Below, in pieces: positions 25,088 to 38,958 of a DNA stretch of 64,000 nt. The notes under the pieces are model-generated. The model saw only the letters and a list, made by a program, of their open reading frames with translations. It searched no databases and was not told the DNA's origin. Each line of letters opens with the position of its first letter. Position 1 is the stretch's first letter. Position numbers and translations under genes: made by a program. The stretch is from Chionoecetes opilio (taxonomy: Eukaryota > Arthropoda > Malacostraca > Decapoda > Majidae), in the NCBI GenBank assembly GCA_016584305.1, contig JACEEZ010017937.1:116255-180254 (forward strand), given 5' to 3'.

Positions 25088-27364
25088 TCATAGGGTAGCC
25101 AAAAAACTAAGTCACTCTCAACTCTCCGACCAAGCCCGACCAGCGCTGCTGGGTTGGTTTCCCGTGGACAATAGCGAGGGCTGTGTGAGCAGCGAGAGAA
25201 GCTGATTTTCATTCTCGTCATTTTTATTACGACGTGAAGCGTCGGTGATGTGCGTGTTATAGTGAGAGTGTACTGCCGCCACAGTCGTCTGGCGGGCGGG
25301 CAGAATCAAGAGCCTAGTCTCATCTACCATCACGTCTTTCCATACTGGCCCGGGCCCCAGACACACGTACAAGCTGAGTAGAATTTCTTTCGCCGCTAAC
25401 AAAAAAATTCTTTCATGATCAATCCTCCCGCAGGGTTTTTGACCTGTCGGCATGCCTTCATAGGGTAGCCAAAACTAAGTCACTCACTCGACTCCTCCGA
25501 ACCAGCCCGCCGTCAGCACTCGCTGAGTTGGTTTCCCGGACACTAGCGAGGGCCTGTGTGAGCAGCGAGGAGAAGCTGATTTCATTCTCGCATTTTTATT
25601 CCGGACGTGAAAGGGCGTCAGCGGTGATGTGCGTGTTACTAGTGAGAGTTGTACAATGCCGCACAGTTCGCTACGGCCTCCGGGCGGGCAGGAATCAAGA
25701 GCCGCCCTAGTCTCATCTTACCACTCAAGTTCTTCATACTGGCCCGGGCCCCAGACCACCCGTACAAGTTTGAGTAGAATTTCTTTGCGCAAACAAAAAA
25801 TTTTCATGATCATCCTCCCGCAGTTTTTGACCGTCGAATGCCTTCATAGGGTAGCCATAACTAAGTCACTCTCCACTCAACTCCTCCGAACCAGCACCGC
25901 CAGCATGCTGAGTTGGTTCCCGTGACAATAGCGAGGGCCTGTGTGAGCAGCGAGAGAAGCTGATTTTTCTTTCGTCATTTTTATCCGACGTGAAGCCGTC
26001 GTGAGTGCGTTTATAGTGAGAGTTGTACCTTGCCGCTCACAGTTCGTCTGGCCGGGAGGCAGAACAAGATGCCCTAGTCTAATCTTAACACTAACGTCTT
26101 TCCATACCATTGGCCAGGCCCACACCACCCGGTACACGTTTTGAGTAGAAATTTCTTTGCCGCCTAAAAAAAAATCATTTCATGATCATCCTCCCGCAGG
26201 TTTTTGACCTGTCGCATGCCTTCATAGGGTAGCCAAAAGCTAAGTCACTCTCACTCAACTCCTCCGAACCAGCCCGTCCAGCACTGCTGAGTTGGTTCCC
26301 GTGACAATAGCGAGGGCCTTGTGAGCAGCGAGAGAAGCTGATTTTTCATTCTCGTCATTTTATTCGCACGTGAAGCCGTCGGTGATGTGCGTTTATAGTG
26401 AGAGTTGTACCTGCCGCCACAGTTCGTCTGGCCGGGCGGGCAGAATCAAGATGCCCTAGTCTCATCTTACCACTCAGTCTTTCCATTACTGGCCGGGCCC
26501 CAGACCACCGGTACAAGTTTGAGTAGAATTTCTTTGCCGCTAAACAAAAAATTCTTTCAGATCATCCTCCCGCAGGTTTTTGACCTGTCGCATGCCTTCA
26601 TAGGGTAGCCAAAACTAAGTCACTCTCACTCAAACTCCTCCGAACCAGCCCGTCCAGCACGTGGGTTGGTTCCCGTGACAATAGCGAGGGCCTGTGTGAG
26701 CAGCGGCAGAAGTGATTTTTCTCGTCATTTGTATCCGACGTGAAGGCCGTCGGTGACTGGTGCGTTTTATAGTGAGGTGTCTGCGGCACATTGTTGCCGC
26801 GTGGCCGGGCGGGCAGAATCAAGATGCCCTAGTTCCTACTCACTTTCCACCGGCTTCCATACTGGCCCGGCCCCAACCACCGGTACAATTTGAGTAGAAA
26901 TTTCTTTGCCGCCTAACCAAAATTTCTTTCATGTCATCTCCCGCAGGTTTTTGACCTGTCGCATGCCTCATAGGCGTAGCCCACAATAACCTAGTCAGCC
27001 CACTCAACTGTTCTGTGAACCATCCGGCGAAGCACCTGCTGAGTTGGTCGTCGGTTGAAATGCGAGGCCTCAGTTGGCCAGCGAGAGAAGATAACTCATC
27101 TCATTTTTTCCGACTTCACTGGCCCGGGTCGACCAGGGTAGTTATAGTGAGTTTCTGCCGCCAACCAATATTTTTTGAGTCCGCCAGGATATGATGCCCT
27201 AGTCTTCATGTTAACCAACTCACGCCTTTCCAACTGCCAGGCCCACCTCCACCCGGTCCAAGTTTGACGTAGAAGTTCTTTGCGCTAAACAAAAAATATT
27301 TTTCATGATCATCCTCCGCAGGTTTTTGACTGTCCGCATGCCTTTCATAGGGTATAAGTCCACA
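25088..27364. repeat. IGS tandem array, ~377 bp subrepeat, ~6 copies
   Basis: The anchor TTCATAGGGTAGCC lies at about 25088, 25458, 25844, 26220, 26598, 26967 and 27345. Each unit includes GGGCCTGTGTGAGCAGCGAG, TCTGGCCGGGCGGGCAGAAT and a terminal block (GTTTGAGTAGAATTTCTTTG...ATGATCATCCTCCCGCAGG) that resembles the ITS1 start and 18S 3' end. The array stops at the N at 27365, where orientation reverses. Confidence 0.88.
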
Positions 27365-27365
27365 N

Positions 27366-28470
27366 GGGGGGGTTTGGGGGGGTTTTTTGGGGGCCCGGGC
27401 CCCGGGGGGGATGGAAAAAAAACCGTTTTTGAATTTGGGGGTAAAAGATGAGACTAGGGATTTTGATTTTGCCCCCCCGGCCAGACGAACTGTGGCGGCA
27501 GGTAAACTCTCACTATAACCACGCACATCACCCCCGGTTTTTCACGTCGGGAAAAAAAAGACGAAAATAAAAAAATCGTTCTCCCCTGCTCAACAGGCCC
27601 TGCTATTGCACGGGAAAACCAACCAGCAGGCTGGCGGGCTGGTTTTCGGAGGAGTTGAGTGAGGGGGGACTTAGTTTTGGCTACCCTATGAAGGATGCGA
27701 CGGGGTAAAAAAAAAACCTGCGGGGGGGGGGGGGAGGATGATCATGAAAGAATTTTTTTTTTAAAAGCGGGAAAAAAAAAAAGAAATTTCTATCAAACTT
27801 GTCCCGGGTGGTTGGGGGCCCCGGGCCAGTAGGGAAAAAAAGACGTGAGTGGAAAAGAGAGACTGGGGGCATTTTGATTCTGCCCGCCGGCCAGACGAAC
27901 TGTGGCGGCAGGTAAACTCCACTTAACAGGAAAATCACCGAGGGGCTTCACGCGGAATAAAAATGACGAGAATGAAAAATCAGTTTTCCCCGCTGCCACA
28001 CAGGCCCTGCTATTGTCAGGGGGAACCAAAAATCAGCAGTGCTGGGGGCGGGTTTCGGAGGAGTTGAGGAGGTGACTTTTTTGGGGGGGGACCCCTATAA
28101 AACATGCGACAGGTCAAAAACCTGGGGGGAGGATATCATGAAAAATTTTTTGTTTAGGGGCAAAAAAAATTTTACTAAAAACTTGTCCGGGTGGTTGGGG
28201 CCCCGGGCCGTATGGAAAGACGTGAGTGGTAAGAGAGACTAGGGGGCATTTTGATTTGCCCGCCCGGCCAGACGAACTGTGGGCGGCAGGACAACTCTCA
28301 CTAAAAAAGCACATCCCCGACGGCTCACGTCGGAATAAAAATGACGAGAATAAAAAATCAGCTTCTCTCGCTGCTCACACGGGCCCTCGCTATTGTCACG
28401 GGAACCAACTCAGCAGTGCTGGGGGGGGCGGTTCGGGGGGAGTTAGTGAGAGGACTTGTTTTTGGCTTAT
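27366..28470. repeat. Inverted block of ~377 bp spacer subrepeats
   Basis: The units seen at 25088-27364 appear here as reverse complement: GGCTACCCTATGAAGG near 27678, CCGGCCAGACGAACTGTGG near 27480, 27890 and 28265. Consensus quality is poor, with long G runs. Orientation flips at the N (27365) and again across 28471-28755. Confidence 0.75.
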
Positions 28471-28755
28471 TAAATAAAAAATAATAAAAAAAGAAATTTT
28501 TTTTTAAAAAAAATTTATAAAATCAGGGTAGGCAAAAAAAAAGCAAATTATTTTCCTCCTCCCCAGCCCTCGCATTTGGGGTTTTAATTTTAAACCTTTT
28601 AAAAATATTTATTTTGTTTTTTATTATAATTATTTTTTAAAAATATTATATTTATAATTTAAATTTATTAAATTTTATATTTTAAATTTTAAAACTAAAT
28701 TAAATTATAATAATAATTTAAAAATTTACATATATTATTATTTTTTTAGTACAAA
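28471..28755. other. AT-rich low-complexity hinge between inverted and direct repeats
   Basis: About 285 bp are nearly all A and T (AATTTATTAAATTTTATATT and similar). The left flank ends in an inverted repeat unit and the right flank restarts the same unit in the forward direction, so the hinge sits at the centre of a palindrome. I see no gene. It may be a hairpin-read artefact or a real AT-rich spacer. Confidence 0.55.
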
Positions 28756-31700
28756 AATAATTCACTCAAATTCCCCCGGAACCAGCCTAGATTGAGTTTT
28801 CACTTGACAATAGGGAGGGCCTGTGTGAGAAGCGGAGAAGCTGATTTTTAAAATTCTGTCCATTTTTTATCCGCCCGTAAAAACCCCGTCGTGAGTGCGT
28901 GTTATAGTGAGGTTTGTCCCCCGCCGCCAAGTTTGTTCTGGCCGGGGCGGGCAGAATCAAGTTTGCCCTAGTCTCATCAAAAACCACTAAACTTTCTTTC
29001 CATAACTGGCCCGGGCCCCAAACCCCCACTCGAAAGTTTGAGAGGAAATTTTTTGCCGCTAAACAAAAAATTCTTTCAGGGATCACCCTCCCGCGGGTTT
29101 TTTGACCTTCGCAGCCTTTTTCATAGGGTAGCCAAAACTAAGTCCTCTCACTCAACTCCTCCAAAAACCAGCCGTCCAGCACTGGAGTTGGGTTTCCCCC
29201 TGACAATAGCGAGGGGCCGGGAGCACGAGAGAAGTGTTTTTCATTTCGTCATTTTTTTCCGACTGAAGCCGTCGGTGATGGCGTTTTTTATAGGAGAGTT
29301 GTACCTGCCGCCCAAAAGTTCGTCGGGCCGGGCGGGCCAGAATCAAGACCCTAGCCCTCATTTACCACCACGTCTTTCCATAACGCCCGGGCCCCAACCC
29401 CCCTAAAAGTATGAGTTTGAGGAATTTTTGCCGCTAACAAAAAATTCTTCATGATCATCCTCCCGCAGGTTTGACCTGTCGCTGCCTTATAGGGTAGCCA
29501 AAACTAAGTACCTTTACTCCCGAACCAGCCCGTCCAGATGCTGTTGTTCCCGTGACAATAGCGAGGCCTGTGTGAGCAGCGGAAGCGATTTTTCTTCTCG
29601 TTTTTTATTCCGACGTGAAGCCGGGGTTGATTCGTTTATTGAGGGGTTTACCCCGGCACATTTTGTGGGGGCAGTCAAACCTATTTCTATCTTCCCCAGT
29701 CTTCCTACGGCCGGGCCCAGCCCCACAAGTATTAATTCCCTCCGCAGAACAAAACCTTCCATGATCATCCCCCCGCAGGTTTTCCTGCCATGCCATGGTA
29801 GCCAAAACTGATCATTCCTCAAATTCCGACGCCGTCCAGCACTGCTGAGTGGTTTCCCTGCAATGCGACGGCCGGGGCAGGCGAGAGACTGATTTTTTTC
29901 CCAGTCATTTTTTTCGGCGGAGCCCGGTTTTGGCTGTTAGTAGATTTACCTGCCGCCAATTTTTTCGCCCCGGCGGGAAAAAAATGCCCTATCTATTACC
30001 ACGCCCTTTCCTACTGCCGGCCAACCACCGGTAAAGTTGAGTGATTCTTTCCCCAAACAATTCTTCATGAGCCTGCAGGTTTTTCCTGTGCATCCCTTCT
30101 AGGGAGCCAAAACTATTTCTTTCATCAATTCCAAACCACCCCGCCCAGCATGCTGGTTGGTTCCGGCAAGCGAGGGCCGTGGACAGCAGAGACTATTCAT
30201 TCCCTCATTTTTCCAACTACCCGTCGGGGGGGGTTTTTGTGAATTGTCCCTTTGCCGCAAGTTTTTGCCGGCGATCAGTCCCCAGTTATTTACCACTCCG
30301 CTTAAATCCCCGGGCCCCCACCTCAATTTGGGGAAATTTCGCCCTAAACAAAAATTTTTCTGATCATCCTCCGAGTTTTTTTGACCTGTCGATGTTCATG
30401 GGTAGAACTGTACTCCCCCAAATCTTCCGACCGCCGCCAGCATTGGTTGGCCCGGCAATAAGCCCTTGTGCCCGGGAACATTTTCATTTTTGTCATTTGT
30501 TTTCGCCGTCCCCCATGTCTGTTTAGTAGATTGTATGCCCAACAGTTCTTTCGCCGGGGGCCAGTCAATCCAGCTACTTACCACTCAGTTTTCCCAAAAC
30601 TCCGGGGCCCCCGCCAAACCCCTAAATTTTGGGGAAAAAATTTCGCCGGAACAAAAATTCTTTTTATTCCTCCATTTTTTTCCGGTGAGCCTTCATGGTG
30701 CGAAATTAAGTATCTCACTACTCCCCCGCCAGCCCGCCGGCGAATGCAGGGGATTCCCTTAAAATACGCCCTTGGCCGGGCAGCCCAACCTTTTCATTTG
30801 AAATTTTTTTCCGCTAAACCTTTTTCTGTTTGGGGTGACCTGGCACCCCCCGGGGGGGGGAAAAAAAAAGTCCTCTCCTCCTCCCCAAACCACCCCCCCG
30901 GGGGGTTTGGTTCCCGTGAAATAGCGGGGGCCCTGTGTGAGACGAAGAAGCTGTTTTTTTCATTCTCGCATTTTATTCCACGTGAAGCCGTCGGTGATTG
31001 CGTGTTTAGTGGAGTTGTCCCTGCCCCCACAGTTCGTCTGGCCGGGCGGGCAAATAAAGATGCCCTATCTCATTTACCACTCACGTCTTTCCCATACTCC
31101 CGGGCCCCAGACCACCCGGTACAAGTTTGAGTAAAATTTTCTTTGCCGCAAAACAAAAAATTCTTTCATGATCATCCCCCCGCGGGTTTTTTCCCCTGTG
31201 CATCCCTTTCATAGGGTAGCCAAAACTAAGTCCTCTCACTCAACTCCTCCGAACCAGCCGTCCAGCACTGCTGAGTTGGTTCCCGTGACAATAGCGAGGG
31301 CCTGGTGAGCGCGGAAAGCTGATTTTTCATTCTCGTCATTTTTTTTCCCGACGTGAAGCCGTGGGTGATGTGCGGGTTATAGGAGGTTGTACCTCCGCCA
31401 CAGTTCTCGGCCGGCGGGCAGAATCAAGATCCCCTGTCTCATTTTACACTCACGTCTTTCCATACGGGCCCCGGGCCCCCAACACCCGTACAAGTTTGAG
31501 TAGAATTTCTTTGCCGCTAAAAAAAAATTCTTTCGATCATCCCCCCGCGGTTTTTGATGCAAAATGCCTTCCCTATTTGCCAAAACCTGGGGTTTCCTAA
31601 AAATTTTTGACCAGCCCGTCACATGCTGAGTTGGTTCCTTAAATAGGAGGGCCCCCTTTTTTTGGCGCGGGAGAACGATTTTTCTTCCTCATTTTTTTTC

Positions 31701-33340
31701 CGCCGGACCCCCGTCGTGATGTCTTTATAAATTTTGTACCTCCCCCAAGTTTTTGCCGGGGGGCGTCAAGGCCCTATTCCCTCATTTTAACCCTCCCCCC
31801 TTTCCAACTGGGGGGCCCCAACCACCCGGTAAAAGGAGAGAATTTTTTCCCCTAAAAAAAAATTTTTCATGACCCTCCGCAGGTTTTTTGCCTGTCGTCC
31901 CCTTCAAGGGAGCCAAAACTGTCCCCACTAAACTCCTCCAAACCCGCCCGCCCGATGCTGAGTTGTTGTACATGCAGGGCCCCCGGGGCAGCGAAGAAGC
32001 TGTTTTTTCATTCCGTCTTTTTTATTCCGCGAACCGTCGGTTTGGTTTTTGGTAATTTTTCCTGCCCCCAGTTCTTGGGGGGGCGGAAAATCTCCCCTTC
32101 TCCTTAACTCAGCTTTCAACCCCCGGGCCCCCAGACCACCCGGTAAAGGGTAAATTTCTTTGCCCAAAAAAAAATTTTTTCAGATCACCCCTCCCCCAGG
32201 TTTTTTCCCGCCAGCCCCCATAGGGTAGCCAAAAACAAGTTCCCTTTCAACCCCCGAACCAGCCCCCCCAAAAAAAAACTGCGAGTTTGTTCCGTAAAAA
32301 ACAGGGCCTGTTAGAGGAAGAAGCGATTTTACCCTTTTTTTATTCCGAAAACCGTCTGGGGCGGGATAGGAGAGTTTACCTCCCCAAAAGTTCTGGGGGC
32401 CGGGGCAGAAAAAGTGGTAGTTCTTTACCACCATTTCTTCCATACTGCCCGGCCCCATCCCCCTCAATTTGGGAGAATTTCTTTCCCCGCAAAAAAACTT
32501 TAGATCATCTCCTTTTCCCCGCAGTTTTTGGGGCCAAAATAAGTCCAAAATTTAACACCCTCACTCTTTTTTTCCCGGGACAGCCCCCACAGGGGAAAAA
32601 TTTTTTTCCCGTCAAAAACCTTTGGCACGAAAGTGATTTTCATTCCCCGGGTTTTTTTAAATTTCCCCCGGGACGGAAAAAACCCCGGTTGTGGGATGGG
32701 AGTTTTACCTGCCCCCACAGTTCGTCGGCCGGGCGGCAGAATCAAGATGCCTAGTTTTATCTCCCACTCAGTTTTTTCCCATATTTTCCCCGGGCCAGCC
32801 CCCCCCGGGGTAAAAATTTGATTTTAGTTTTTTTGCCCAAAAACAAAAATTTTTTTCATGACCCCCCGCGGGTTTTGACCTGTCGTTTTCCCTTTCTCCC
32901 CAAACTAAAAATTTTCACTCTTTCCAAAACCACCCACCCTTTTGGAAAATCTGCGAGTTTTCTGGCAAAAAGTTCGTTGGCCGGGGGGCAGAAAAGTGTT
33001 TTTTTCCCCGTTTTTTCCAATTTTGCCCGGCCAACCCCCGGTACAAGTTTGATGATTCTTTCCGCAAAAACCAAACCAGACCCCCCGCTTTGCTGCGCAC
33101 TCCTTCCCCTTCAAGGCGGAGAGCCAGGGAGGTAAAAACCACCCCCCCCTTGTTAGGGGTAGGGGATTTCCCTTTTTCCCCGAAACCATTCGTCGGCCCG
33201 GCGGGCAGAATCAAGATCCCTAGTCTTTTTCACTCACGTTTTTCCATACTTGCCCGGGCCAAAAACCCCCCCAAAAGTTTTTTATGATTTCTTTGCCGCT
33301 AAACAAAAATTCTTTCATACCCCCGCGGGTTCTTGACCTG
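28756..33340. repeat. Degraded continuation of the ~377 bp spacer array
   Basis: Forward-oriented units resume; anchors are recognisable near 29119, 29486, 29795, 31207, 32217 and elsewhere, with TCATGATCATCCTCCCGCAG near 29451 and CATGATCATCC near 31167. Deletions and homopolymer errors shorten and scramble many units. No coding gene is supported. Confidence 0.7.
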
Positions 33341-34755
33341 TGCATCTGCCTTCTCCCTTCAAGATTTGCAAGGAGGTTTTCGCCATCGGGTAGCGTGCGA
33401 AACCACCAGCACCCTTTTTAGGAAAAAGTCTAGCGAGTTACCTTACTGCCGCAAAGTTCGCCCGGCGGGCGGGCAAAATCAAGATGCCTAGTTTATTTTT
33501 ACCACTCCGCCCTTTCCATATTTGCCCGGGCCAACCCCCCACAAGTTGTTTTGATTTCTTTCCCCGCTAAAAAAAAAATTTTTATGACCCCCGCATTCTT
33601 GCCCTTCGCATCTGCCTTCCCCCTTCACCCCTGCAAGGAGGATTTCGCTCGGGTACGTGACGAAACCCCCCCGCACCTTGTTGGGAAAAAGTCTAGCGGT
33701 TACCTTATCTGCCGCAACGTTCGTCGGGCCGGGGGGGCAGAATCAAGACCCTATTTATTTCCCACTCACGTTTCCATACTTGCCCGGGCCAGACCCCCGG
33801 ACAAGTTTTGATTTTTAGTTTTTTTGCCGCTAAACAAAAAAATTCTTTCAGACCCTCCCGCGGTTTTGACCTGTCGCATCTCCCTTCCCCCCTTCAAGAC
33901 TGAAAGGAGGTTTTCGCCATCGGGTGCTGAAAAACCACCAGCCCCTTTGTTAGAAGAATCATGCAGTTTTACCTTATCTGCCGAAACATTCTTTGGGCCC
34001 GGGCGGGCAAATCAAGATGCCTAGTCTTCTTACCCTCACGTCTTCCTACTTGCCCGGGCCAGACCACCCCCAAGTTTGATTTGATTTCTTTGCCGCAAAA
34101 CAAAATTCTTTCATGACCTCCCCAGGTTTTGACCTTCGCATCTGCCTTCTCCCTTCAAGACTTGCAAGGGGATTTCGCCATGGGGTACGTGACAAACCAC
34201 CCAGCCTTGTTAGGAAAAAAGTCATAGCGATTCCCTTATCTCCCAAACGTTCGTCGGCCGGGGGGGCAGAATCAAGTGCCTAGTCTTACTTACCATCACG
34301 TCTTCCCATACTTCCCCGGGGCCAGACCACCCACAAGTTTGAGTGATTTCTTTCCCGCAAACAAAAATTCTTTCATGATCCTCCCGCAGGTTCTTGACCT
34401 GTCGCATCTGCCTTCTCCCTTCAAATTTTGCAAGGAGGTTTTCGCCATGGGGGTGCGTGACGAAACCCCCAGCAGCCTTGTTAGGAAAATCATGCGAGTT
34501 ACCTTATCTCCGCAACAGTTCGCCCTGGCCCGGGGGGGCAAATCAAATGCCTAGTTTATCTTACCACTCACGTCTTTCCATATTTCCCCGGGGCCCCAGC
34601 CCAAACCACAAGTTTGAGTGTTTTTCTTTGCCGCTAAACAAAAAATTCTTTCAGATCCCCCGCAGGTTCTTGCCCTGTCGCATTCTTTTGGGTCCCTTCA
34701 AGACTTCTTTTTAGAGTGAAAAGAGGATTTCGCCATCGGTAGCGTGCCAAAACCC
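33341..34755. repeat. ~270 bp spacer subrepeats next to the 28S 3' end, ~5 copies
   Basis: Units restart near 33350, 33612, 33885, 34150, 34410 and 34680. Each joins a degenerate 28S-terminus module (CTTCAAGACTTGCAAGGAGG...TTTCGCCATCGGGT...GAAACCACCAGC) to the last half of the 377 bp unit (GGGCGGGCAGAATCAAGATG... CCCGCAGGTTCTTGACCTGT). This is the downstream flank of 28S on the minus strand, so it is probably 3' ETS. Confidence 0.7.
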
Positions 34756-37506
34756 CAGCCTTTTTAGGGAGAATCTTAGCGGATCGCAGTGAGGATGCTG
34801 CTCTCCCGCCCACAAACCCTGACCGTTACTAAGTCGTCCTGCGACATTCGGTAGGCAACATCAGCATCGGGTGTTCTCTACTAGGGGGGGGGAGTCTGAG
34901 CCTGTTTGTCGAGACACTCCCGAGTTCCCCTGCACGGGGCCAATTTTTAGCCCCGCCCGCGAAGGGGCGAGGGAAAAAATCTCTCGAAAATTCAAAGTGA
35001 CCATCCCGATGCAAGCCCTACGCGGTATCATACTTCTTCCGGGCCGGGGTTCTGCCTTAGGGCTTTCAGGGATAATCCCCCGGACGTACCTCGCTCCACT
35101 GGCCGTCGGCCAAGAGCGGAACCCAATTTGGACCCCTTTGTTCCCCCTCGTACTGAACAACTGCCCTGGTATACATGAATTCATCAGTAGGGAAACAAAC
35201 CCGTCCGCGACGGTCTAAAACCCCCCTCACGTTCCTGTTGGTGGGGAACAAACCAACCTTGGGAATTTGCTTCACAATGAAAGGGAAAAGCCGACTCGAA
35301 GGATCAAAAAGGACGTCGCTATGAACGCTTGGCCGCCACAAGCCATTATCCCCGTGGTAACTTTTCTGACCCTCTTGATTAAAAATCTAAAGTCAAAAAG
35401 GGTGATAGGCCCTGCTTTCGCAGTCCCTATTCGTATGAAAAACAGGGTCAAGCCACTTTTCCCCTTTTTCTTACGCGAGGTTTCTGTCCCGCTGGCTGGG
35501 CCCTTTGGACACCTGCCCTTATCGTTTGACAGATTACCCCCCAGTCAAAATCCCCACCTGAAATTTCCTCGGAGCGGATCGCGGCGGGCGCGAACGCCGG
35601 TCAGGCTAACGCGGGGGCCCAAACCCCACGCGCCCCCCCCTTCCGCCCCTTTAGGCTAGAAACCCGGGGACAATCCCCGTGGGGAAGCTCCGATTCCGTC
35701 CCCCACCGAGTAAGTAAAAAAACGATCAGAGAGTGGTATTTCATTGTCGGCCCCCACCGGGCCCCAAGTGACCGTGATGTCAACCCCACTTATGCTACAC
35801 CTCTGATGTTCCCTACAAAAACAACTGAGTCAACTCAACGGGGCTTCTTCCCCGCGATAACTCAGGCCCTTTTTCCCCGACGTGGGGTTTTGCTAGATAG
35901 TAATAGGGGCAGTGGGAATCTCGTTAAAACCATTCATGCCGTATTTAGATGCGGGCTTTGGTATTGGGTTGTTTTTTTTGGTTTTTTCCCTTTGACAAAG
36001 GGCCTGGGGAAAATAATTTAAATTATTTGCCCCACTTTGAATTAAAAATTTCCCCTTGGCCCTTTATTATCGGGGCCCCAATGGGTTTAAGGGGGCCCCT
36101 GTATAAAACCCCCCTACCCACCGGGGGTAAGAGGGGACCCCCCCCCCCCCCATACCGTTCCCGGGGGCGGAGACCCCGGTCCGGTCGGAAGAGTCACCCT
36201 AAAACCCCCCAGAACCCCCTCCCAGGGCCCCTTTAAAGTGGATAAAAGCCAAGGGGGCAGCCCTGCGGTGGGCCCCAAAGGGTCCCCTCCCCATTTTTTC
36301 CCAAGTGGGCCCCGGGGGGAACTTTGGGGGGGATCGGGGTTTTGGGGGGCCCAAAACTGCCCCCTCGCGCCCAAGTTTAAACCCGTCCCCAAAAACCCTT
36401 TTTTTGGCCAACCCCGCCCCGGGTACCCGGGGCGGGGTTTAAAAAAAAAAAAAAACCCCCCAAAAAAAAAAAAAAAAGTCCGGGCCCTTGTTTACCCCTC
36501 AGCGGGCGAAACCCCTTGCCGGCCACTCATCCCAACCAAACCATGGTTGGTTAAATTTTTCCGGGGTTCCCCTTTCGTTTGCCAAAGGCTTTTACCTTGG
36601 GCCGGGGCCGAATGGGTCCCCAGGCCCGAAACTGGGGTGCATCGCGGAGGCCGCGTGCGTGCGTGCACCGCGCCGGAACGCCCGAAGGCGCACAGCAGCA
36701 GGACGCAGCAGCAGACCCCCCCGCTTGTTACCCCATGCAGTTACCTGCCTCGCATGTTTCACGGACCGGCAGTGGTACGCGGGACGCCGCAAGAACCGCG
36801 GCGCTCTACGGCAGACCGTGTTACCAACACCCTTTCGCTCTGCGAGTGGCTTCTAGGGTCACGGCGCCTTAAACAGAAAAGAAAACTCTTCCCCGGACCA
36901 CCGCCGATGGACGCGAGTTGGTTCCCGTTACCGGGTTCCTGCACCAAGGGCCAGTCCGTAAACGAACATGGCCCCGGTTGGCATCCAGGCCTGGTTACGG
37001 AATAAGTACCGTATTCCCTTTCGCCACTAAATTCCCAATCAGCAACTTTGAAAAATCTCAGTCAAGATGGTGGTGGTGGTGGTGGTATGCATGTATATTC
37101 AGGAGTACGATAGTATAACTAACCCTCCCGTCAACACACACACACACGCACCAACCAACCTTAACCAACTCGGTTGGCCGTTGCCTCTAGCGTGGGATAA
37201 GGCTTTAGCCTTGGGCTTAGGAGCGACTAACCCATGTCCAACTGATGTTCACATGGAACCCTTCTCCACATCGGCCTTCAAGGGAAGTCTCTCTCGACTA
37301 TTTGCTACTACCACCAAGATCTGCACCAGGGGCGGCTCCAGGCCGGCTCACGCCGGATCCCTTCAGCGCTCACCCCTGCGACCCTCCTACTCGCCGGGGC
37401 TTGGAGACCTGGGCTTCCCCCCGCTAAGAGGGAAACTTGGCCTTTAGTGCCACCGGCGGTCGAGTATCGGGAGAATGCTTGAGCGCCATACCATTTTAAG
37501 GGCTAG

Positions 37507-37544
<38 letters not shown>

Positions 37545-37837
37545 ATTCCAACTTCCATGGCCACCGTCCTGCTGTCTATAGCAACCAACGCCTTTCGATG
37601 GGGTCTAGATGAGCATTCGTTTAGGCCCCTTAACTCGACGTTTGGTTCATCCCACAGCGCCAGTTCTGCTTACCAAAAATGGCCCACTAGATACTCGGAT
37701 TAATCGCCGAAGCTTCAGCATTCAAGCAAGCTCGGCATCTCACCCATTTAAAGTTTGAGAATAGGTTGAGGACGTTTCGTCCCCAAGACCTCTAATCATT
37801 CGCTTTACCGGATGAAACTCCTCCATTTCCGCGAGTA

Positions 37838-37890
<53 letters not shown>

Positions 37891-37912
37891 AGTCTTTCGC
37901 CCCTATACCCAG

Positions 37913-37944
<32 letters not shown>

Positions 37945-38916
37945 ACGGACCTCCACCAGAGTTTCCTCTGGCTTCATCCTGGCCAGGCATAGTTCACCAT
38001 CTTTCGGGTCCCAACATGTCTGCTCATGGTACTTGCCGACAGCACGCACGCTAGGCCACTCCGGACAGAGCAGGATCGGAAGGCACGGACGCGCCGGACG
38101 AACCCGGGCAGAAGCCGAAGCCCCCACCCAAAGCCCGCCCAGACGCACCGCACCAACCGAGAGCCCAAGCAAAGCCAGTGAGGTCAACAACAGATTCGCG
38201 CAACAGCGTCAAATGGCAAGTCCCGGGCCTGCGCCCCCCTGCGTACAGGCGAACTCCCCGTAAAGAGAGTCCGGACCGTCGATTTAGAGCGCGCCGGGTA
38301 CCCACGAGGCCAGAGATGGACGGGGGAAAGGAACTCACCCCGCCTAGCATTATCCCTTTAGCCCCGCTTTGGTATGGGATAAACCCAAGCGGCATCAAAC
38401 AGTCAAGGATCGGCCCCGGAGGGCGCCAGCCGGAGCCACAAGGACTCCGGGACGCCCCCCTTTCACTTTCATTACGCCTTTGGGTTTAGTGCGCCCAATG
38501 ACTCGCACACATGTTAGACTCCTTGGTCCGTGTTTCAAGACGGGTCGGGTGGGTCACCGACCTTTTGCACGCCGCGAGAGGAACAAGCCCTCTGCTACAC
38601 GACCGTCGCAGGGCAGCCAGGACACCGGAGGTTTCCCCCTTCGCCGGCGCCGAAACGCACGACGTCGGGGTACCAGTCCAACCGGGCCTTAGACGTCCCC
38701 AGCAACGGGTCGCGGCGACCTACATCACGAGGGGAAATACGCCCGCCGACGCTGGCTTGAGTGCGGGCACGCCCAAGAGTTCCTGGGTCGCATTAGCGAA
38801 TCCCAACACTCAGCCAGCTTTGGCCGACGAGCTGAATCCCCCCGGTTCGACCTTCGAGGTCCCACCCGTTTGGCTCTTAACGGTTTCACGTACTCTTGAA
38901 CTCTCTCTTCAAAGTT

Positions 38917-38958
<42 letters not shown>

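Noticed and set aside
30468..31130. 220-aa open frame
   Set aside because: It lies in degraded 377 bp spacer repeats; no conserved motif.
36238..37005. 255-aa open frame
   Set aside because: It overlaps 28S in its noisy, GC-rich part; composition is proline/glycine-rich shadow coding.
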